Positions 6,283 through 14,857 of a stretch of 54,784 bases of DNA are shown here, one piece after another. A model generated the notes under the pieces. It did no database searches, was not told the origin of the DNA, and was given only the letters and a program-made list of their open reading frames with translations. The position numbers and the translations under genes are program-made. Source of the DNA: an uncultured Clostridia bacterium (GTDB lineage: Bacteria > Bacillota > Clostridia > Christensenellales > Borkfalkiaceae); the NCBI GenBank assembly GCA_947625865.1, contig CANQQD010000010.1, positions 1-54,784 of the forward strand, read 5' to 3'. Numbering within the stretch: the first letter of the stretch is position 1; every line of letters begins with the position of its first letter.

Positions 6283-7587
6283 TTACACAAAGAGCAGCGA
6301 TATAAACAGTCCGCCGAGGGCGGAAAAGAGGGCGGGCACAGCCACGCATACGCCTATTTTGAGGAAGTCCGCATAGCCGAATTTCAGCCCGTGCCTGTTC
6401 ACTATGGAGCCGAACATTATGCCGGCAAGCGCGCCCACGGGGGTGAGGAACGCGCCGAGGTTGGAGCCGATTATGGTTGCGAACACGGCGGGAAGCCCCT
6501 CGCCCGCGCCCGCTATCACCGAGGAATACAGCACGCTCATGGGGATATTGTTGATAACGTTGGCCGCAAGAAAGGAGGAAACGCCGTACACGAGCGCCGG
6601 CTGCGGGCTGTGCAGAAATACTCCTATCTTCTCCGTGACCCCCTTCTGCCCGGCAATTACTATCAATATGAACATCGACAGAACGAAGGGCACGAGCTGG
6701 TACGGGGCGCGCCTTATGCAGCCCAACAGCTCCGACGGCTTTTTGCGCCGCACCGCAGCCGCTATGGCGGAGATAGTGAACAGGCTGGCCACCGCGCAGA
6801 GGGACACGAGCCACATTTCAAGCCCGAAATATGAGCCGACGGCGAGCAAAAGGGTGCACACACCGAGGTGGACGACGCCCACCCAAAGCTGGAATTTATC
6901 GCGGACGTGCTCCACCGCCTCCTCTCCCTCCATGGGCAGAGCAAGCTTTTTGCGGAACATCAGGTATAGGCAAATAAAGGACGCAACGCCCGCAAACATC
7001 GTGGGAATGACGCTGAGCCTCGCGTAGCCCGCAAAATCCAGACCGTAGGCTGTGGCGAGATAAATATTTGTGGGGTTGCCTATTATAAGGGCCATGCTCC
7101 ACGTGTTCGCCGCAACGAACTCCGCAGCAAGGTAGGGCATCGGGTCTATCCGCGCGTGGCGGGCAAAATAACATATAAAGGGCGTAAACGAGAGAATTAT
7201 AACGTCGTTCGAGGTGAATACCGTCAGAACAGAAACGGTTATGTAGAGATATACAAACAGCTTTTTCTGACCGTGGTGCGCCATTTTCAGGGCTGCGCCC
7301 GCGAGGAACCTGAAAAAGCCGAGTTCGTCTAAAAATACCGAGAGCACTGTCATTGACAGAAACAGAACGAGTATTTTTACGGGATTGACCGCCGTGTCCG
7401 CTACGAGCGCCCTGCCCAACGCCGCGAAGTCGGGCTTGCATACAGCCATGGCGACGGCGGCGCCGAGCACGGCTATTATCCAATAGCTGTCTACCCTGAG
7501 CCCGCCTATTCTGATTTTCGGAAATAAAAGTATGCCGCAGATCATCAAAGCTATGGTCGCCGCACAGATGATTATGATTGCCGTCAT
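6283..7587 (-). CDS. ArsB/SLC13-type anion permease (ion transporter superfamily)
   Basis: 434 residues, polytopic, with about 10-12 hydrophobic segments and two inverted-topology halves. Conserved-looking elements include FTSNDVIILSFTPF and GNPTN in the first half and NNIPMSVL and GSNLGAFLTPVGALAG in the second, the pattern of the ArsB/CitMHS/NhaD group. Substrate is not predictable; arsenite, a dicarboxylate or Na+/H+ exchange are all possible, and no ars genes are adjacent. A possible promoter (TTGCTT-17-TAAAAT) lies about 35 bp upstream of ATG 7587. The gene stands alone, convergent with the Nudix fusion. Confidence 0.75.
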   Translation of the reverse strand: MTAIIIICAATIALMICGILLFPKIRIGGLRVDSYWIIAVLGAAVAMAVCKPDFAALGRALVADTAVNPVKILVLFLSMTVLSVFLDELGFFRFLAGAALKMAHHGQKKLFVYLYITVSVLTVFTSNDVIILSFTPFICYFARHARIDPMPYLAAEFVAANTWSMALIIGNPTNIYLATAYGLDFAGYARLSVIPTMFAGVASFICLYLMFRKKLALPMEGEEAVEHVRDKFQLWVGVVHLGVCTLLLAVGSYFGLEMWLVSLCAVASLFTISAIAAAVRRKKPSELLGCIRRAPYQLVPFVLSMFILIVIAGQKGVTEKIGVFLHSPQPALVYGVSSFLAANVINNIPMSVLYSSVIAGAGEGLPAVFATIIGSNLGAFLTPVGALAGIMFGSIVNRHGLKFGYADFLKIGVCVAVPALFSALGGLFISLLFV

Positions 7588-7775
7588 ATATAAACCGCCG
7601 ATACCTGAAAAATTTTATCACCGACGCTTTAAAAAAGCAACAAAAATCGACATACAAACAGACGGTAACGCAAAAACAGCGTAATCCGGCCGCGGCGGCG
7701 GGCATAAATTTTCGGGAGTGGAGACCCGCAGACGGGAATGTTAAGATTTTTCAAAGAAAATCACCGGCGTTTTCG

Positions 7776-7804
7776 TTGTTTTTTCCGGGCGTTTATGCTA
7801 TAAT
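7776..7804 (+). promoter_or_regulatory. promoter of the ECF S-component gene
   Basis: TTGTTT, 17-bp spacer, TATAAT with an extended TG (TGCTATAAT). The leader is about 25 nt with a GGGGG ribosome site. Confidence 0.7.
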
Positions 7805-7835
7805 GTAAAAGATTTTTCTTTTGGGGGATTTGGAT

Positions 7836-8405
7836 ATGCTGGATCTGGCTTTAGGCAGGAAGAGACCTGCCGTAAAGATAACGGTCAAAGCCACAATAGC
7901 CGTGCTGCTTGCGGTGATGGCTGTGGCTCTGCCGCAGCTTACTCACCTTGCGGGAGGCGCGGACGCGGGGGCGGTATATATGCCGATGTATATGCCCGCG
8001 CTGCTTGCCGGAATACTTTTGGGCTGGCAGTGGGGACTCGGCGTCGGGATAGCTTCGCCCGTTATAAGCTACGGCTTCACCACTCTTGCCTTAGGCGCGG
8101 CAATGCCCGCCCTTGCAAGGCTCCCCTATATGACGGCGGAGCTCGCCATATTCGGCGCGGTCGCGGGGCTGTTCTCCAAACGCGCGCAGCGTTCTCCCCT
8201 TATCTCTTTCCCCGCGGTGCTTTTAGCCCAGACTGCCGGAAGATCGTTCTACGTAATTTACAATCTCATTGCCGGCAAAACCATAGAATATCTCTGGAGT
8301 TCCGTCGTTGCGGGCATGACGGGGCTTTGGCTTCAGGCGATTATAGTGCCTGCGCTCGCCATACTTCTCTTTGCGGTGCTTAAACATGAACAAAAATCTG
8401 AATAA
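7836..8405 (+). CDS. ECF-type transporter substrate-binding (S) component
   Basis: About 189 residues, very hydrophobic, with five to six predicted helices, the size and layout of vitamin-uptake ECF S components. The motif of small residues in GILLGWQWGLGVGIASPVIS fits the shared interface with EcfT. The ligand is not clear: the next genes (DUF1893, bile salt hydrolase, PnuC) do not settle it. ATG 7836 follows GGGGG at a good distance; the in-frame TTG at 7821 is less likely. The energising EcfA/A'/T module is not in the window, as usual for group II ECF systems. Confidence 0.75.
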   Translation: MLDLALGRKRPAVKITVKATIAVLLAVMAVALPQLTHLAGGADAGAVYMPMYMPALLAGILLGWQWGLGVGIASPVISYGFTTLALGAAMPALARLPYMTAELAIFGAVAGLFSKRAQRSPLISFPAVLLAQTAGRSFYVIYNLIAGKTIEYLWSSVVAGMTGLWLQAIIVPALAILLFAVLKHEQKSE

Positions 8406-8796
8406 GGCAAAACAGCTTTTAAACGAGGGCGCCTCCCTCGTGATAGTCAACGGCGGCGGCACGCTCACATACAATGAGCACGGGATAAAAACGCTGCTCT
8501 CCCTGCAATCGGGGTCGCTCACGGGTTCGTTCGTGGCGGATAAAATAGTGGGCAAGGCGGCGGCTATGCTGCTCGTGCGCGGCGGGGCGATCGAGGTCTA
8601 TGCCGAAATCATCTCCGAGCCCGCCCTCGAGGTATTCAAAAAACACAGGGTGATCTGCCTCTACGGCACGCTCGTGCCAAACATTATAAACCGTGACAAA
8701 ACGGGTGTCTGCCCCATGGAACAGGCTGTTCTGAACGTCGGCGACATAGGGCGCGCATACGAGATATTGGTGGAAAAGACGGGCGGCGCAGTGTGA
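8386..8796 (+). CDS. DUF1893 protein (deaminase-like fold)
   Basis: About 136 residues overlapping the 3' end of the S-component gene by 20 bp, so the two are translationally linked. It has the DUF1893 features: ASLVIVNGGG near the N-terminus, VADKIVGKAAAMLLVRGGA in the middle, and a C-terminal segment with CPMEQAVL. Structures of this family resemble cytidine deaminases, but the biochemical role is unknown to me. Start ATG 8386 (MNKNLNK) is preferred over the upstream in-frame TTG. Confidence 0.8.
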   Translation: MNKNLNKAKQLLNEGASLVIVNGGGTLTYNEHGIKTLLSLQSGSLTGSFVADKIVGKAAAMLLVRGGAIEVYAEIISEPALEVFKKHRVICLYGTLVPNIINRDKTGVCPMEQAVLNVGDIGRAYEILVEKTGGAV

Positions 8797-8856
8797 CAAA
8801 GCCCGCGGTGCGGCTGTTTATGTGGGACCGCGCCGCTTTCCGGAAGGTAAAAAAAC

Positions 8857-8882
8857 GCGGCGGCGGAGAACTCCGCCGCCGC
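8857..8882. terminator. strong GC hairpin between DUF1893 and bile salt hydrolase genes
   Basis: 12-bp stem GCGGCGGCGGAG / CTCCGCCGCCGC with a very short loop and A's on its left. No T-run follows on the plus strand. It probably ends or attenuates the upstream transcript. A TATAAT at 8889-8894 without a clear -35 may start the next one. Confidence 0.5.
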
Positions 8883-8919
8883 ACCGTTTATAATAACGTT
8901 GCGGGGGAATAAATCAAAT

Positions 8920-9855
8920 ATGTGTACTGCAATCGGACTTAAAACAAGCAATAATTACTTTTTCGGGCGCACCCTCGACGTGTGCTCCGATAGCGGCGAG
9001 GAAACAGTTATTTCTCCCCGCAGCTACCCCCTGCAATTCAGGGCGGCGGAGACTCTCTTTTGCCACCGCGCCATAATAGGCACGGCGCAGGTAGTCGGGG
9101 GCGTTCCCCTCTACTACGACGCAATGAACGAGGACGGGCTGTGCATGGCGGGGCTCAATTTTCCCCAAAACGCCGTGTACCACCCCGTGGCAAAAAACAA
9201 GATAAATCTTGCGCCGTTCGAGATAATCTTATATATTTTGGGCAAGTGCAAAACGCTGGACGAGGCGCGGGCGGAGCTGAAAAATATAAATGTTGCCGAC
9301 ATCTCCTTTTCCGAGGGGCTTCCCCACACCCCGCTGCACTGGCTGATAGGCGACGGGACGGGAGAAATAGCGGTCGAGAGCGTCGGTGAGGGCCTTAAAG
9401 TCTACGACGATCCCGCCGGCGTGCTTACGAACAGCCCGACCTTCGAAAAACAGCTCTTCAACCTCAAAAACTATGCGCATCTTTCGCCCTATAACCCCCG
9501 CAGCGCGTTTACCGATAAGCTCGATTTAGCCCCGTACAGCCGCGGAATGGGCGCGCTCGGGCTGCCCGGCGACTGGTCATCGCCCTCGCGCTTCGTGAGA
9601 GCGGCGTTCGTAAAATTCAATCTCGTTCCCGAGCGCGGAGATTTCGGCACGGGCGACTTTTTTAATCTGCTCGGCTCGGTGCAGGTGCCCAACGGCTGCG
9701 TGGAGGGCGCAACGGGCTTCCAATATACCGTGTATTCCTGCTGCTGCGACACAAAAAACTTAACATATATCCGCAAAACATACTCGGGGAACAGTTCCGA
9801 AAGCGCGATCACCGCACAAAACCGGGAGGGAGACAAGATCTTTATCTGCAAATGA
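8920..9855 (+). CDS. bsh: bile salt hydrolase / choloylglycine hydrolase family
   Basis: 311 residues, normal length. An Ntn-hydrolase whose catalytic nucleophile is Cys2, exposed after Met removal (MCTAIGLK). Other family active-site residues are visible: Arg17 and Asp20 (GRTLD), Asn80 (AGLNFP), Asn171 (LTNSP) and Arg224 (SPSRFVRA). It should deconjugate glycine- or taurine-conjugated bile acids in the cytoplasm; a penicillin V acylase activity is the main alternative in this family. ATG 8920 is fixed by the need for Cys at position 2. The stop overlaps the pnuC start (ATGA). Its presence points to a gut habitat. Confidence 0.92.
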   Translation: MCTAIGLKTSNNYFFGRTLDVCSDSGEETVISPRSYPLQFRAAETLFCHRAIIGTAQVVGGVPLYYDAMNEDGLCMAGLNFPQNAVYHPVAKNKINLAPFEIILYILGKCKTLDEARAELKNINVADISFSEGLPHTPLHWLIGDGTGEIAVESVGEGLKVYDDPAGVLTNSPTFEKQLFNLKNYAHLSPYNPRSAFTDKLDLAPYSRGMGALGLPGDWSSPSRFVRAAFVKFNLVPERGDFGTGDFFNLLGSVQVPNGCVEGATGFQYTVYSCCCDTKNLTYIRKTYSGNSSESAITAQNREGDKIFICK

Positions 9856-10532
9856 AACTACGCAATCCGTTCCGCGGCTTTACAAAATTCGAGTGGTGCC
9901 TGTGGATAGGCTCGCTCGCCGCAATAATCACGGCGCACTTTGCCGTTCTGAGCACGGACTACGCCTCGCTTGCGGCGTCGCTCATCGGGGTGACCTCGCT
10001 GATATTCGCCGCCCGCGGCGACCCACTCGCGCCCTTGCTCATAATAATCTTTTCGGTGATCTATGCCATAGTTTCCTATTTCTTCGGATACTACGGCGAA
10101 ATGATGATCTACATTACCATGCAGGCGCCCGTTGCGGCGGCGTCGCTTTTCACGTGGCACAGGCACGCCGAGAAAAACACCGTAAAAACGGCTAAACCGA
10201 CCCTCAAAAAGGTGGGGATAATGCTCGTTGCGGACGCCGCCGTGACTACGGGATTTTACTTTTTGCTGAGATATTTCAACACCGCGAACCTCATACCCAG
10301 CACGATATCCGTTGCAACGAGCTTTGCCGCGCTGTTCTTTATGTGTCTCAGGCTGCCGCAGTACGCTCTTTTATTTATTCTGAACGATATCGTCATGATA
10401 GCGCTGTGGTCCCTCGCGCTCGCGCAGAACCTCGATTACATATCGCTCGTCGTGTGCTTTTCGATATTTTTGATAAACGACGCATACACCGCCGTAAGCT
10501 GGCTCCGCCGTTCGCGCAAGCGTAACGCTTGA
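9852..10532 (+). CDS. pnuC: PnuC-family nicotinamide riboside transporter
   Basis: 226 residues with seven to eight hydrophobic segments. The stretch YYGEMMIYITMQAPVAAASL and the Trp-rich positions fit PnuC, which takes up nicotinamide riboside or related pyridine ribosides by facilitated diffusion. It starts inside the bsh stop codon, so the two proteins are made together, an unexpected pairing. NAD synthesis genes (nadB, nadC, niaR) lie 0.7 kb away on the other strand. No NiaR-like dyad is visible ahead of this operon. The substrate could be another vitamin, since PnuC homologues such as PnuT and PnuX exist. Confidence 0.8.
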   Translation: MKLRNPFRGFTKFEWCLWIGSLAAIITAHFAVLSTDYASLAASLIGVTSLIFAARGDPLAPLLIIIFSVIYAIVSYFFGYYGEMMIYITMQAPVAAASLFTWHRHAEKNTVKTAKPTLKKVGIMLVADAAVTTGFYFLLRYFNTANLIPSTISVATSFAALFFMCLRLPQYALLFILNDIVMIALWSLALAQNLDYISLVVCFSIFLINDAYTAVSWLRRSRKRNA

Positions 10533-10606
10533 GCTTGATATCTTGATTGCGTTGCCGCTTGACAAGCAATTGCTCCCATCAAACGGCGACGTATCGCCGC
10601 TGCCAA

Positions 10607-10684
10607 GTATCTTAAATATGTTTGCGGTTGACCGGCAATTCCACATATCAAACGGGCAACGTGACGCGGCGTGTCGCCGCTGCC
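10607..10684 (+). repeat. 78-bp direct repeat, copy 1
   Basis: Nearly identical to 10713-10790 (one C/T difference). Starts at GTATCTTAAATA and ends at CGCCGCTGCC. It contains small palindromes such as GCGGCGTGTCGCCGC. The region 10540-10800 has no gene. Confidence 0.8.
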
Positions 10685-10712
10685 AAGTATCGCAACGTGA
10701 CGTTGCATCCGG

Positions 10713-10790
10713 GTATCTTAAATACGTTTGCGGTTGACCGGCAATTCCACATATCAAACGGGCAACGTGACGCGGCGTGTCGCCGCTGCC
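10713..10790 (+). repeat. 78-bp direct repeat, copy 2
   Basis: Second copy, 28 bp after the first. The GTATCTTAA signature links it to the array at 53.1-53.46 kb and to the island at 36.0-36.4 kb. Confidence 0.8.
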
Positions 10791-10816
10791 GAAATTTGTT
10801 GAAGTAAAATTAATAT

Positions 10817-10847
10817 AGCGCGGAGCCGCTATGGCTCCGCGCTTTTT
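10817..10847 (+). terminator. terminator of the bsh-pnuC transcript
   Basis: AGCGCGGAGCC / GGCTCCGCGCT stem followed by T's and GTGAAC, the same outer ending seen at the hairpins near 17012 and 38416. Confidence 0.8.
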
Positions 10848-10899
10848 GTGAACCTTTTTAAAAATAATAAACGTTGCAAGCAAAACCACTCTTTTGCGC

Positions 10900-11240
10900 T
10901 TAACTTGCAATTGCTCCCATCAAGCGGCGGGTCGCCCCCTTGCCATCTTCCGTCACCGACGGGGGAGGGTGCCCTGAAAGGGCGGGTGGGAGTATGGCTT
11001 TGGTTTTTTCCCTCCCCTCAGTCTCGCTTCGCTCGACAGCTCCCCCCCAGAGGAAGGAGCCAAGGTTTGGGGTGTGTTGCTCGACAACTGTCTCACACGG
11101 CGTAAGGACAACGCCGTGTGAGAAGGAGCCCCACAATCTCACGAAAAATTTTGCGCCTTATTATCTGAAATATTTACAATAATGTGCGCAAAGCGTCGCT
11201 TCGCTCGCGTGAGTGTGCGCAACCACACGAAAATTTTTGT
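10900..11240. repeat. mosaic repeat island 1
   Basis: Contains the CTTCCGTCACCGACGGGGGAG module with a GGTGGGAG end (about 10930-10990), the CCCCTCAGTCTCGCTTCGCTC module with GGAAGGAGCCAAGG (about 11020-11072), and a perfect hairpin TCTCACACGGCGT / ACGCCGTGTGAGA (11091-11123). No gene. Open frames here are products of the repeats. Confidence 0.75.
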
Positions 11241-11249
11241 GAAAAATTG

Positions 11250-11759
11250 TTATATCTCTATCAAAAACCCCGCCTCGCGGAGCTTTTTTTCTATTTCGTC
11301 CAGAGTTTTTTCGTCGTCGGCGGTGACGGTGTGATAGTGATAGCCGTCGGTCACGCTCATCAGCGGCTTGCTCGCGCCCGATTTCAGCGAGCGGTATAGC
11401 TCCTCCACGTGCGTGCGGTTGTACAGCCCGAGCCTTGCGGAAATTTTGCCGTACAGGCGGTGGTTGACGGATATATCCTCTATCCTTCCGCCCGCGCCGA
11501 TTATAAGATTCCCCTCGTCCACGATCTGCCCGAAGGTGTGGCGGCACTTGAATACCCTGCTCGCGCGCACCTTGGTATTCAGCACGTATCCGCGGTTTGT
11601 GGCGGTTATATCGTAGCCGCCCACTCTCAAAATGGCTATGTCCTGAACTATGACCTGCCGCGACACATTGAATTTTTCGGCGAGTATCCCCGCGGGAAGG
11701 GGACGCTCGGCGTTGCCTATAAGACTTAATATCTCCTCCCGCCGCGCTTCCGCCTTCAT
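11250..11759 (-). CDS. niaR: NiaR transcriptional repressor of NAD synthesis
   Basis: 169 residues. Residues ~1-60 are a winged HTH (HTH_11 type: REEILSLIG, LAEKFNVSRQVIVQDIAILR). Residues ~75-169 are a 3H domain with conserved His residues in CRHTFGQIV, VNHRLYG and GYHYHTV, which bind metal and the effector nicotinic acid in characterised homologues. It overlaps nadC by 4 bp and is the last gene of the nadB-nadC-niaR operon, an arrangement known from Firmicutes. It should repress its own operon through the dyad at 13972-13997. Confidence 0.9.
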   Translation of the reverse strand: MKAEARREEILSLIGNAERPLPAGILAEKFNVSRQVIVQDIAILRVGGYDITATNRGYVLNTKVRASRVFKCRHTFGQIVDEGNLIIGAGGRIEDISVNHRLYGKISARLGLYNRTHVEELYRSLKSGASKPLMSVTDGYHYHTVTADDEKTLDEIEKKLREAGFLIEI

Positions 11760-12622
11760 TGCTCTTCCCCGACGGGGTGCAGATTTTTAAGGGACAGATC
11801 GAGTATGGGCGCAGAGTGCGTCAACGCCCCGCTGGAGACAAAATCAACACCTGTTTCTATTATTCCGGATATGTTTTCCTTTGTTACGTTGCCGCTGCAC
11901 TCCGTTTGCGCGCGCCCGTCTATTATCCCTACCGCCTTCTTCATGTCGCTAACGCTCATGTTGTCGAGCATTATTATATCGGCGCCCGCCTCCACAGCCT
12001 CGCGCACCTGTTTGAGGTCCTCGACCTCGATCTCTATTTTCCTCACGAACGAGGCGTACTTCTTTGCCATGAGAATGGCGTTTTTAACGCCGCCCGCCGC
12101 GCCTATATGGTTGTCCTTTAAAAGTATTCCGTCGGAGAGGTTGCAGCGGTGGTTTTCGCCGCCGCCCACCTTTACGGCGTACTTTTCGAATATGCGCATG
12201 TTCGGGGTGGTTTTGCGGGTATCCAGAAGCTTTGTTTTGCTGCCCTTCAGAAGGTCGACCATCCTGCGGGTGTAGGTGGCGACGCCGCTCATTCGCTGGA
12301 GATAATTCAGCGCCACGCGCTCCCCGGACAGGAGCACGCGGATATCGCCCGTGACCTCGGCAAGAATCTGCCCCTTTTTCACCTCGTCGCCGTCCTTTAC
12401 GTAGGCTTTTACCTCCGTCCCGCCGTCCAGAATTTTAAAGGTGCGTTCGAACACCTCCAGACCGCAGATGACGCCGTCCTGCTTGCATATGAGCTGCACG
12501 GAGCCCTTTTTATATCCGGGCATTACGGCGTTGGTGCTCACGTCCTCGTTGGGGATATCCTCCTTTAAAGCCATTTTTATAAGTTCGTCGGCGTTAAGCA
12601 CAGCCGAAATGGGGTTTATCAT
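11756..12622 (-). CDS. nadC: nicotinate-nucleotide pyrophosphorylase (carboxylating)
   Basis: 288 residues, normal length. Converts quinolinate and PRPP to nicotinate mononucleotide, CO2 and PPi. Family motifs are clear: LLSGERVALNYLQRMSG, LDTRKTTPNMR, GGGENHRCNLSDGILLKDNHI and the barrel strand IMLDNMS. It overlaps the 3' end of nadB by 29 bp and its stop overlaps the niaR start, so the three genes are tightly coupled. Confidence 0.95.
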   Translation of the reverse strand: MINPISAVLNADELIKMALKEDIPNEDVSTNAVMPGYKKGSVQLICKQDGVICGLEVFERTFKILDGGTEVKAYVKDGDEVKKGQILAEVTGDIRVLLSGERVALNYLQRMSGVATYTRRMVDLLKGSKTKLLDTRKTTPNMRIFEKYAVKVGGGENHRCNLSDGILLKDNHIGAAGGVKNAILMAKKYASFVRKIEIEVEDLKQVREAVEAGADIIMLDNMSVSDMKKAVGIIDGRAQTECSGNVTKENISGIIETGVDFVSSGALTHSAPILDLSLKNLHPVGEEQ

Positions 12623-13919
12623 TTTCCGCCTCCTTTATAGCGTCTTTTACCGTCTGTCTGTAATTTTCAAGCAGCTTTTCGGGGTCCGAGTATTCCCCGA
12701 AATCAATTGCCGCCTCCGCGTTCTTCGCCGCCGCGGAGTCTGCGGGGGTGTATTTTGCCGATATGTCGAGCGCAGCCCTCTTTGCAAAGAGCAGGCTCTC
12801 CAAAAGCGAGTTGGAAGCCAGCCTGTTCGCGCCGTGCACGCCGTTGCAGCAGGTCTCGCCCACGGCGTAGAGCCGCTCCATTGTGGTCTTGCCCTCCAGA
12901 TCGCTCCGTATGCCGCCCATAAAGTAGTGCTGCGCGGGCACGACGGGTATGCACTCCGTGAACACGTCATACCCCTCCTTTGCGCATTTTTCCACTATGG
13001 ACGGGAAGTGCGCCCTGAGCTCTTCGCCCGGTATGGGGCGCATATCCAGCCAGACGAAGTCCGTTTTGTCCTTTTCCATCTGCCTGTATATAGCCGCCGT
13101 CACGACGTCGCGGGGCTGGAGCTCGTCGGTGAATCTTTTATAATTTTTGTCCAGCAGCACCGCACCCTCGCCGCGCACCGACTCGGAGATCAAAAAGCTC
13201 CTGCCCGCGCGGCTTTTGGTGTAGAGAGTCGTGGGGTGGATCTGTATATAATTGATATGGTCTATGGCTACGCCGTGCTTTAAACACACAGCCAGCCCGT
13301 CGCCCGTCAAAAGACGGAAGTTTGTGCTGTGCGTGAATATCCCGCCTATGCCGCCGCACGCAAGCACCGTATAGTCGGAAAACACGGGGAACACCCTGCG
13401 CGTTTTGTTATCCATGACCACAAGCCCGTAGCACTCGTTGCCGCTCTCTATGAGGTCGAGCATGGTGGTTTCGGGGATTATTGTCACGTTCTTCAGCTTT
13501 TGCACGCGGGCGAGCAGCTTTTCGGTTATCTCCTTGCCCGTGCAGTCCTCGTGAAAGCAAATGCGGCTTCTCGAATGTCCGCCCTCGCGCGTGACCGCCA
13601 GCGTGCCGTCCGGATTGCGGGCGAAGTCCACGCCTATGGAGACGAGCTCGTCCACTATCTCCTCGGAGGAGTTTATCATACATTCCACCGCGGCGGGGTC
13701 GTTCTCGGAGTGCCCCGCGCGCATTGTGTCGGCGAAGTAGCCCTCGAAGTCCTCCCTGCCCTGCAAGCGGCATATTCCGCCCTGCGCGAGATAGCTGTCC
13801 GAGCGGTCGGGCGTGTCCTTGCAGAGTACGGCGACCTGCTTATCCACGGGCAGGTGCAGCGCGCAGTTCAGGCCCGCAACACCCGTCCCCACAATCAATA
13901 CATCGTAAAAGTTTTTCAT
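12594..13919 (-). CDS. nadB: L-aspartate oxidase
   Basis: 441 residues. FAD-dependent oxidation of aspartate to iminoaspartate, the first step of de novo NAD synthesis. Dinucleotide-binding GTGVAGLNCAL at residues ~10-20, then SYLAQGGI, HSRSRICFHEDCTGKEI, IQIHPTT and LISESVRGEGAVLLD, all typical of the family. It is about 90-100 residues shorter than the E. coli enzyme, mainly at the C-terminal helical domain; short clostridial forms of this kind exist. nadA (quinolinate synthase), often in the same operon, is not in this window. The ATG at 13919 follows a leader of about 30 nt. Confidence 0.92.
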   Translation of the reverse strand: MKNFYDVLIVGTGVAGLNCALHLPVDKQVAVLCKDTPDRSDSYLAQGGICRLQGREDFEGYFADTMRAGHSENDPAAVECMINSSEEIVDELVSIGVDFARNPDGTLAVTREGGHSRSRICFHEDCTGKEITEKLLARVQKLKNVTIIPETTMLDLIESGNECYGLVVMDNKTRRVFPVFSDYTVLACGGIGGIFTHSTNFRLLTGDGLAVCLKHGVAIDHINYIQIHPTTLYTKSRAGRSFLISESVRGEGAVLLDKNYKRFTDELQPRDVVTAAIYRQMEKDKTDFVWLDMRPIPGEELRAHFPSIVEKCAKEGYDVFTECIPVVPAQHYFMGGIRSDLEGKTTMERLYAVGETCCNGVHGANRLASNSLLESLLFAKRAALDISAKYTPADSAAAKNAEAAIDFGEYSDPEKLLENYRQTVKDAIKEAENDKPHFGCA

Positions 13920-13956
13920 GGCGACTGCCCTGTTCTATAAAAAATAATTACCTGAA

Positions 13957-13985
13957 AGTATATAGTAAAGCTTTACACATGTCAA
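13957..13985 (-). promoter_or_regulatory. promoter of nadB-nadC-niaR
   Basis: TTGACA (13985-13980), 17-bp spacer, TATACT (13962-13957), a full sigma-A promoter overlapped by the dyad at 13972-13997. Confidence 0.8.
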
Positions 13986-13997
13986 GTCATATGTAAA
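13972..13997. promoter_or_regulatory. candidate NiaR operator
   Basis: Inverted repeat TTTACACATG / CATATGTAAA (one mismatch) with a 6-bp centre, covering the -35 box. Position and the niaR gene in the same operon suggest autorepression by nicotinate-bound NiaR. The match to a published NiaR motif was not checked. Confidence 0.6.
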
Positions 13998-14015
13998 CCC
14001 TTCGGACAAAATTAT

Positions 14016-14048
14016 TGCCCGCGGGCGGACTTTTTCCGCCCGCGGGCA
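14016..14048 (-). terminator. GC-rich terminator-like hairpin
   Basis: 13-bp stem TGCCCGCGGGCGG / CCGCCCGCGGGCA. Leftwards it is followed by ATAATTTT, so it probably ends the lipoprotein transcript before the nadB promoter. Confidence 0.65.
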
Positions 14049-14109
14049 TACTCACAGCCTTTAAAAGCTGTTTTTCGCGTTACGTTGCCCGAAAATGATA
14101 AAAATGCGC

Positions 14110-14751
14110 TTATGTGCCGTGGTCGGCGTCCAGCGCCTCACGGGGAACCTCTATGGAAACTTCGCCGTAGTCCAAGGTCAAGGTCGCCCCTCCCCACGAT
14201 ATTTTATTAACCTTTCCGTCCTTAAAGGAAATTTTATAAGTTTCGGTCTCCGCCCACTCCGTGCCGGGATTTTGAGTGAGTTTTGCGGAGTACGTATCAG
14301 ATGAGCTGTCGTAGACGAATGCCGCAAACAGATCCTCTATCTTCCCTTTTACCGTTGCAGCGCCCGCCGTTGCGGCGTATTCATAGCTTACGGGCAGAAT
14401 TTGCGACAGGGGGTACTGCGTTCCGATCTGCGCTATCGCCTCTCCGGCGGCGCCGTAATCCTGCGTATGTACGCTCCAATAGTACTCGCCCGTATCATAA
14501 TATTCGGAATACGTATATTTTTTTACGCTGCCGCCTTCCGCAACGGCGTACACTTCTTCCCTTTTGGTCTGAGGCGAGCCGTCCGCGACGCTTTCACTCT
14601 TTAAATATGCTTTGCCGCCGACATAATCTATAAGATATTCGGATCTGTACGTCGTCCCGCCCGACTCCTTTGCACCTCCGCACGCCGCAAAACCGAACGC
14701 AAACGCGAGCGCCAGCGCCGCTACCGCAAAAGAAATAATTGCCTTTTTCAT
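14110..14751 (-). CDS. small lipoprotein of unknown function
   Basis: 213 residues. Signal peptide with FAACGG lipobox (Cys at ~24). The rest (TYRSEYLIDYVGG, alternating polar beta-type residues) gives no recognisable domain. Codon use is like its neighbours. It stands alone between two hairpins and is divergent from the LRR lipoprotein gene. An extracytoplasmic binding or structural role is only a guess. Confidence 0.75.
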   Translation of the reverse strand: MKKAIISFAVAALALAFAFGFAACGGAKESGGTTYRSEYLIDYVGGKAYLKSESVADGSPQTKREEVYAVAEGGSVKKYTYSEYYDTGEYYWSVHTQDYGAAGEAIAQIGTQYPLSQILPVSYEYAATAGAATVKGKIEDLFAAFVYDSSSDTYSAKLTQNPGTEWAETETYKISFKDGKVNKISWGGATLTLDYGEVSIEVPREALDADHGT

Positions 14752-14857
14752 AAGTACTCCTTTTTACAACGATTATACAAAAAAGAAGGCTTGCTGTCAA
14801 CTCTGATTATAATGCGCACGCGCGGACAGTATATAATATATTTGCCCTCTCAATCGC

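Noticed and set aside
7588-7800. Riboswitch upstream of the ECF S-component gene
   Set aside because: No TPP, cobalamin, FMN or other known consensus was recognised in this stretch; it only holds short hairpins and promoters.
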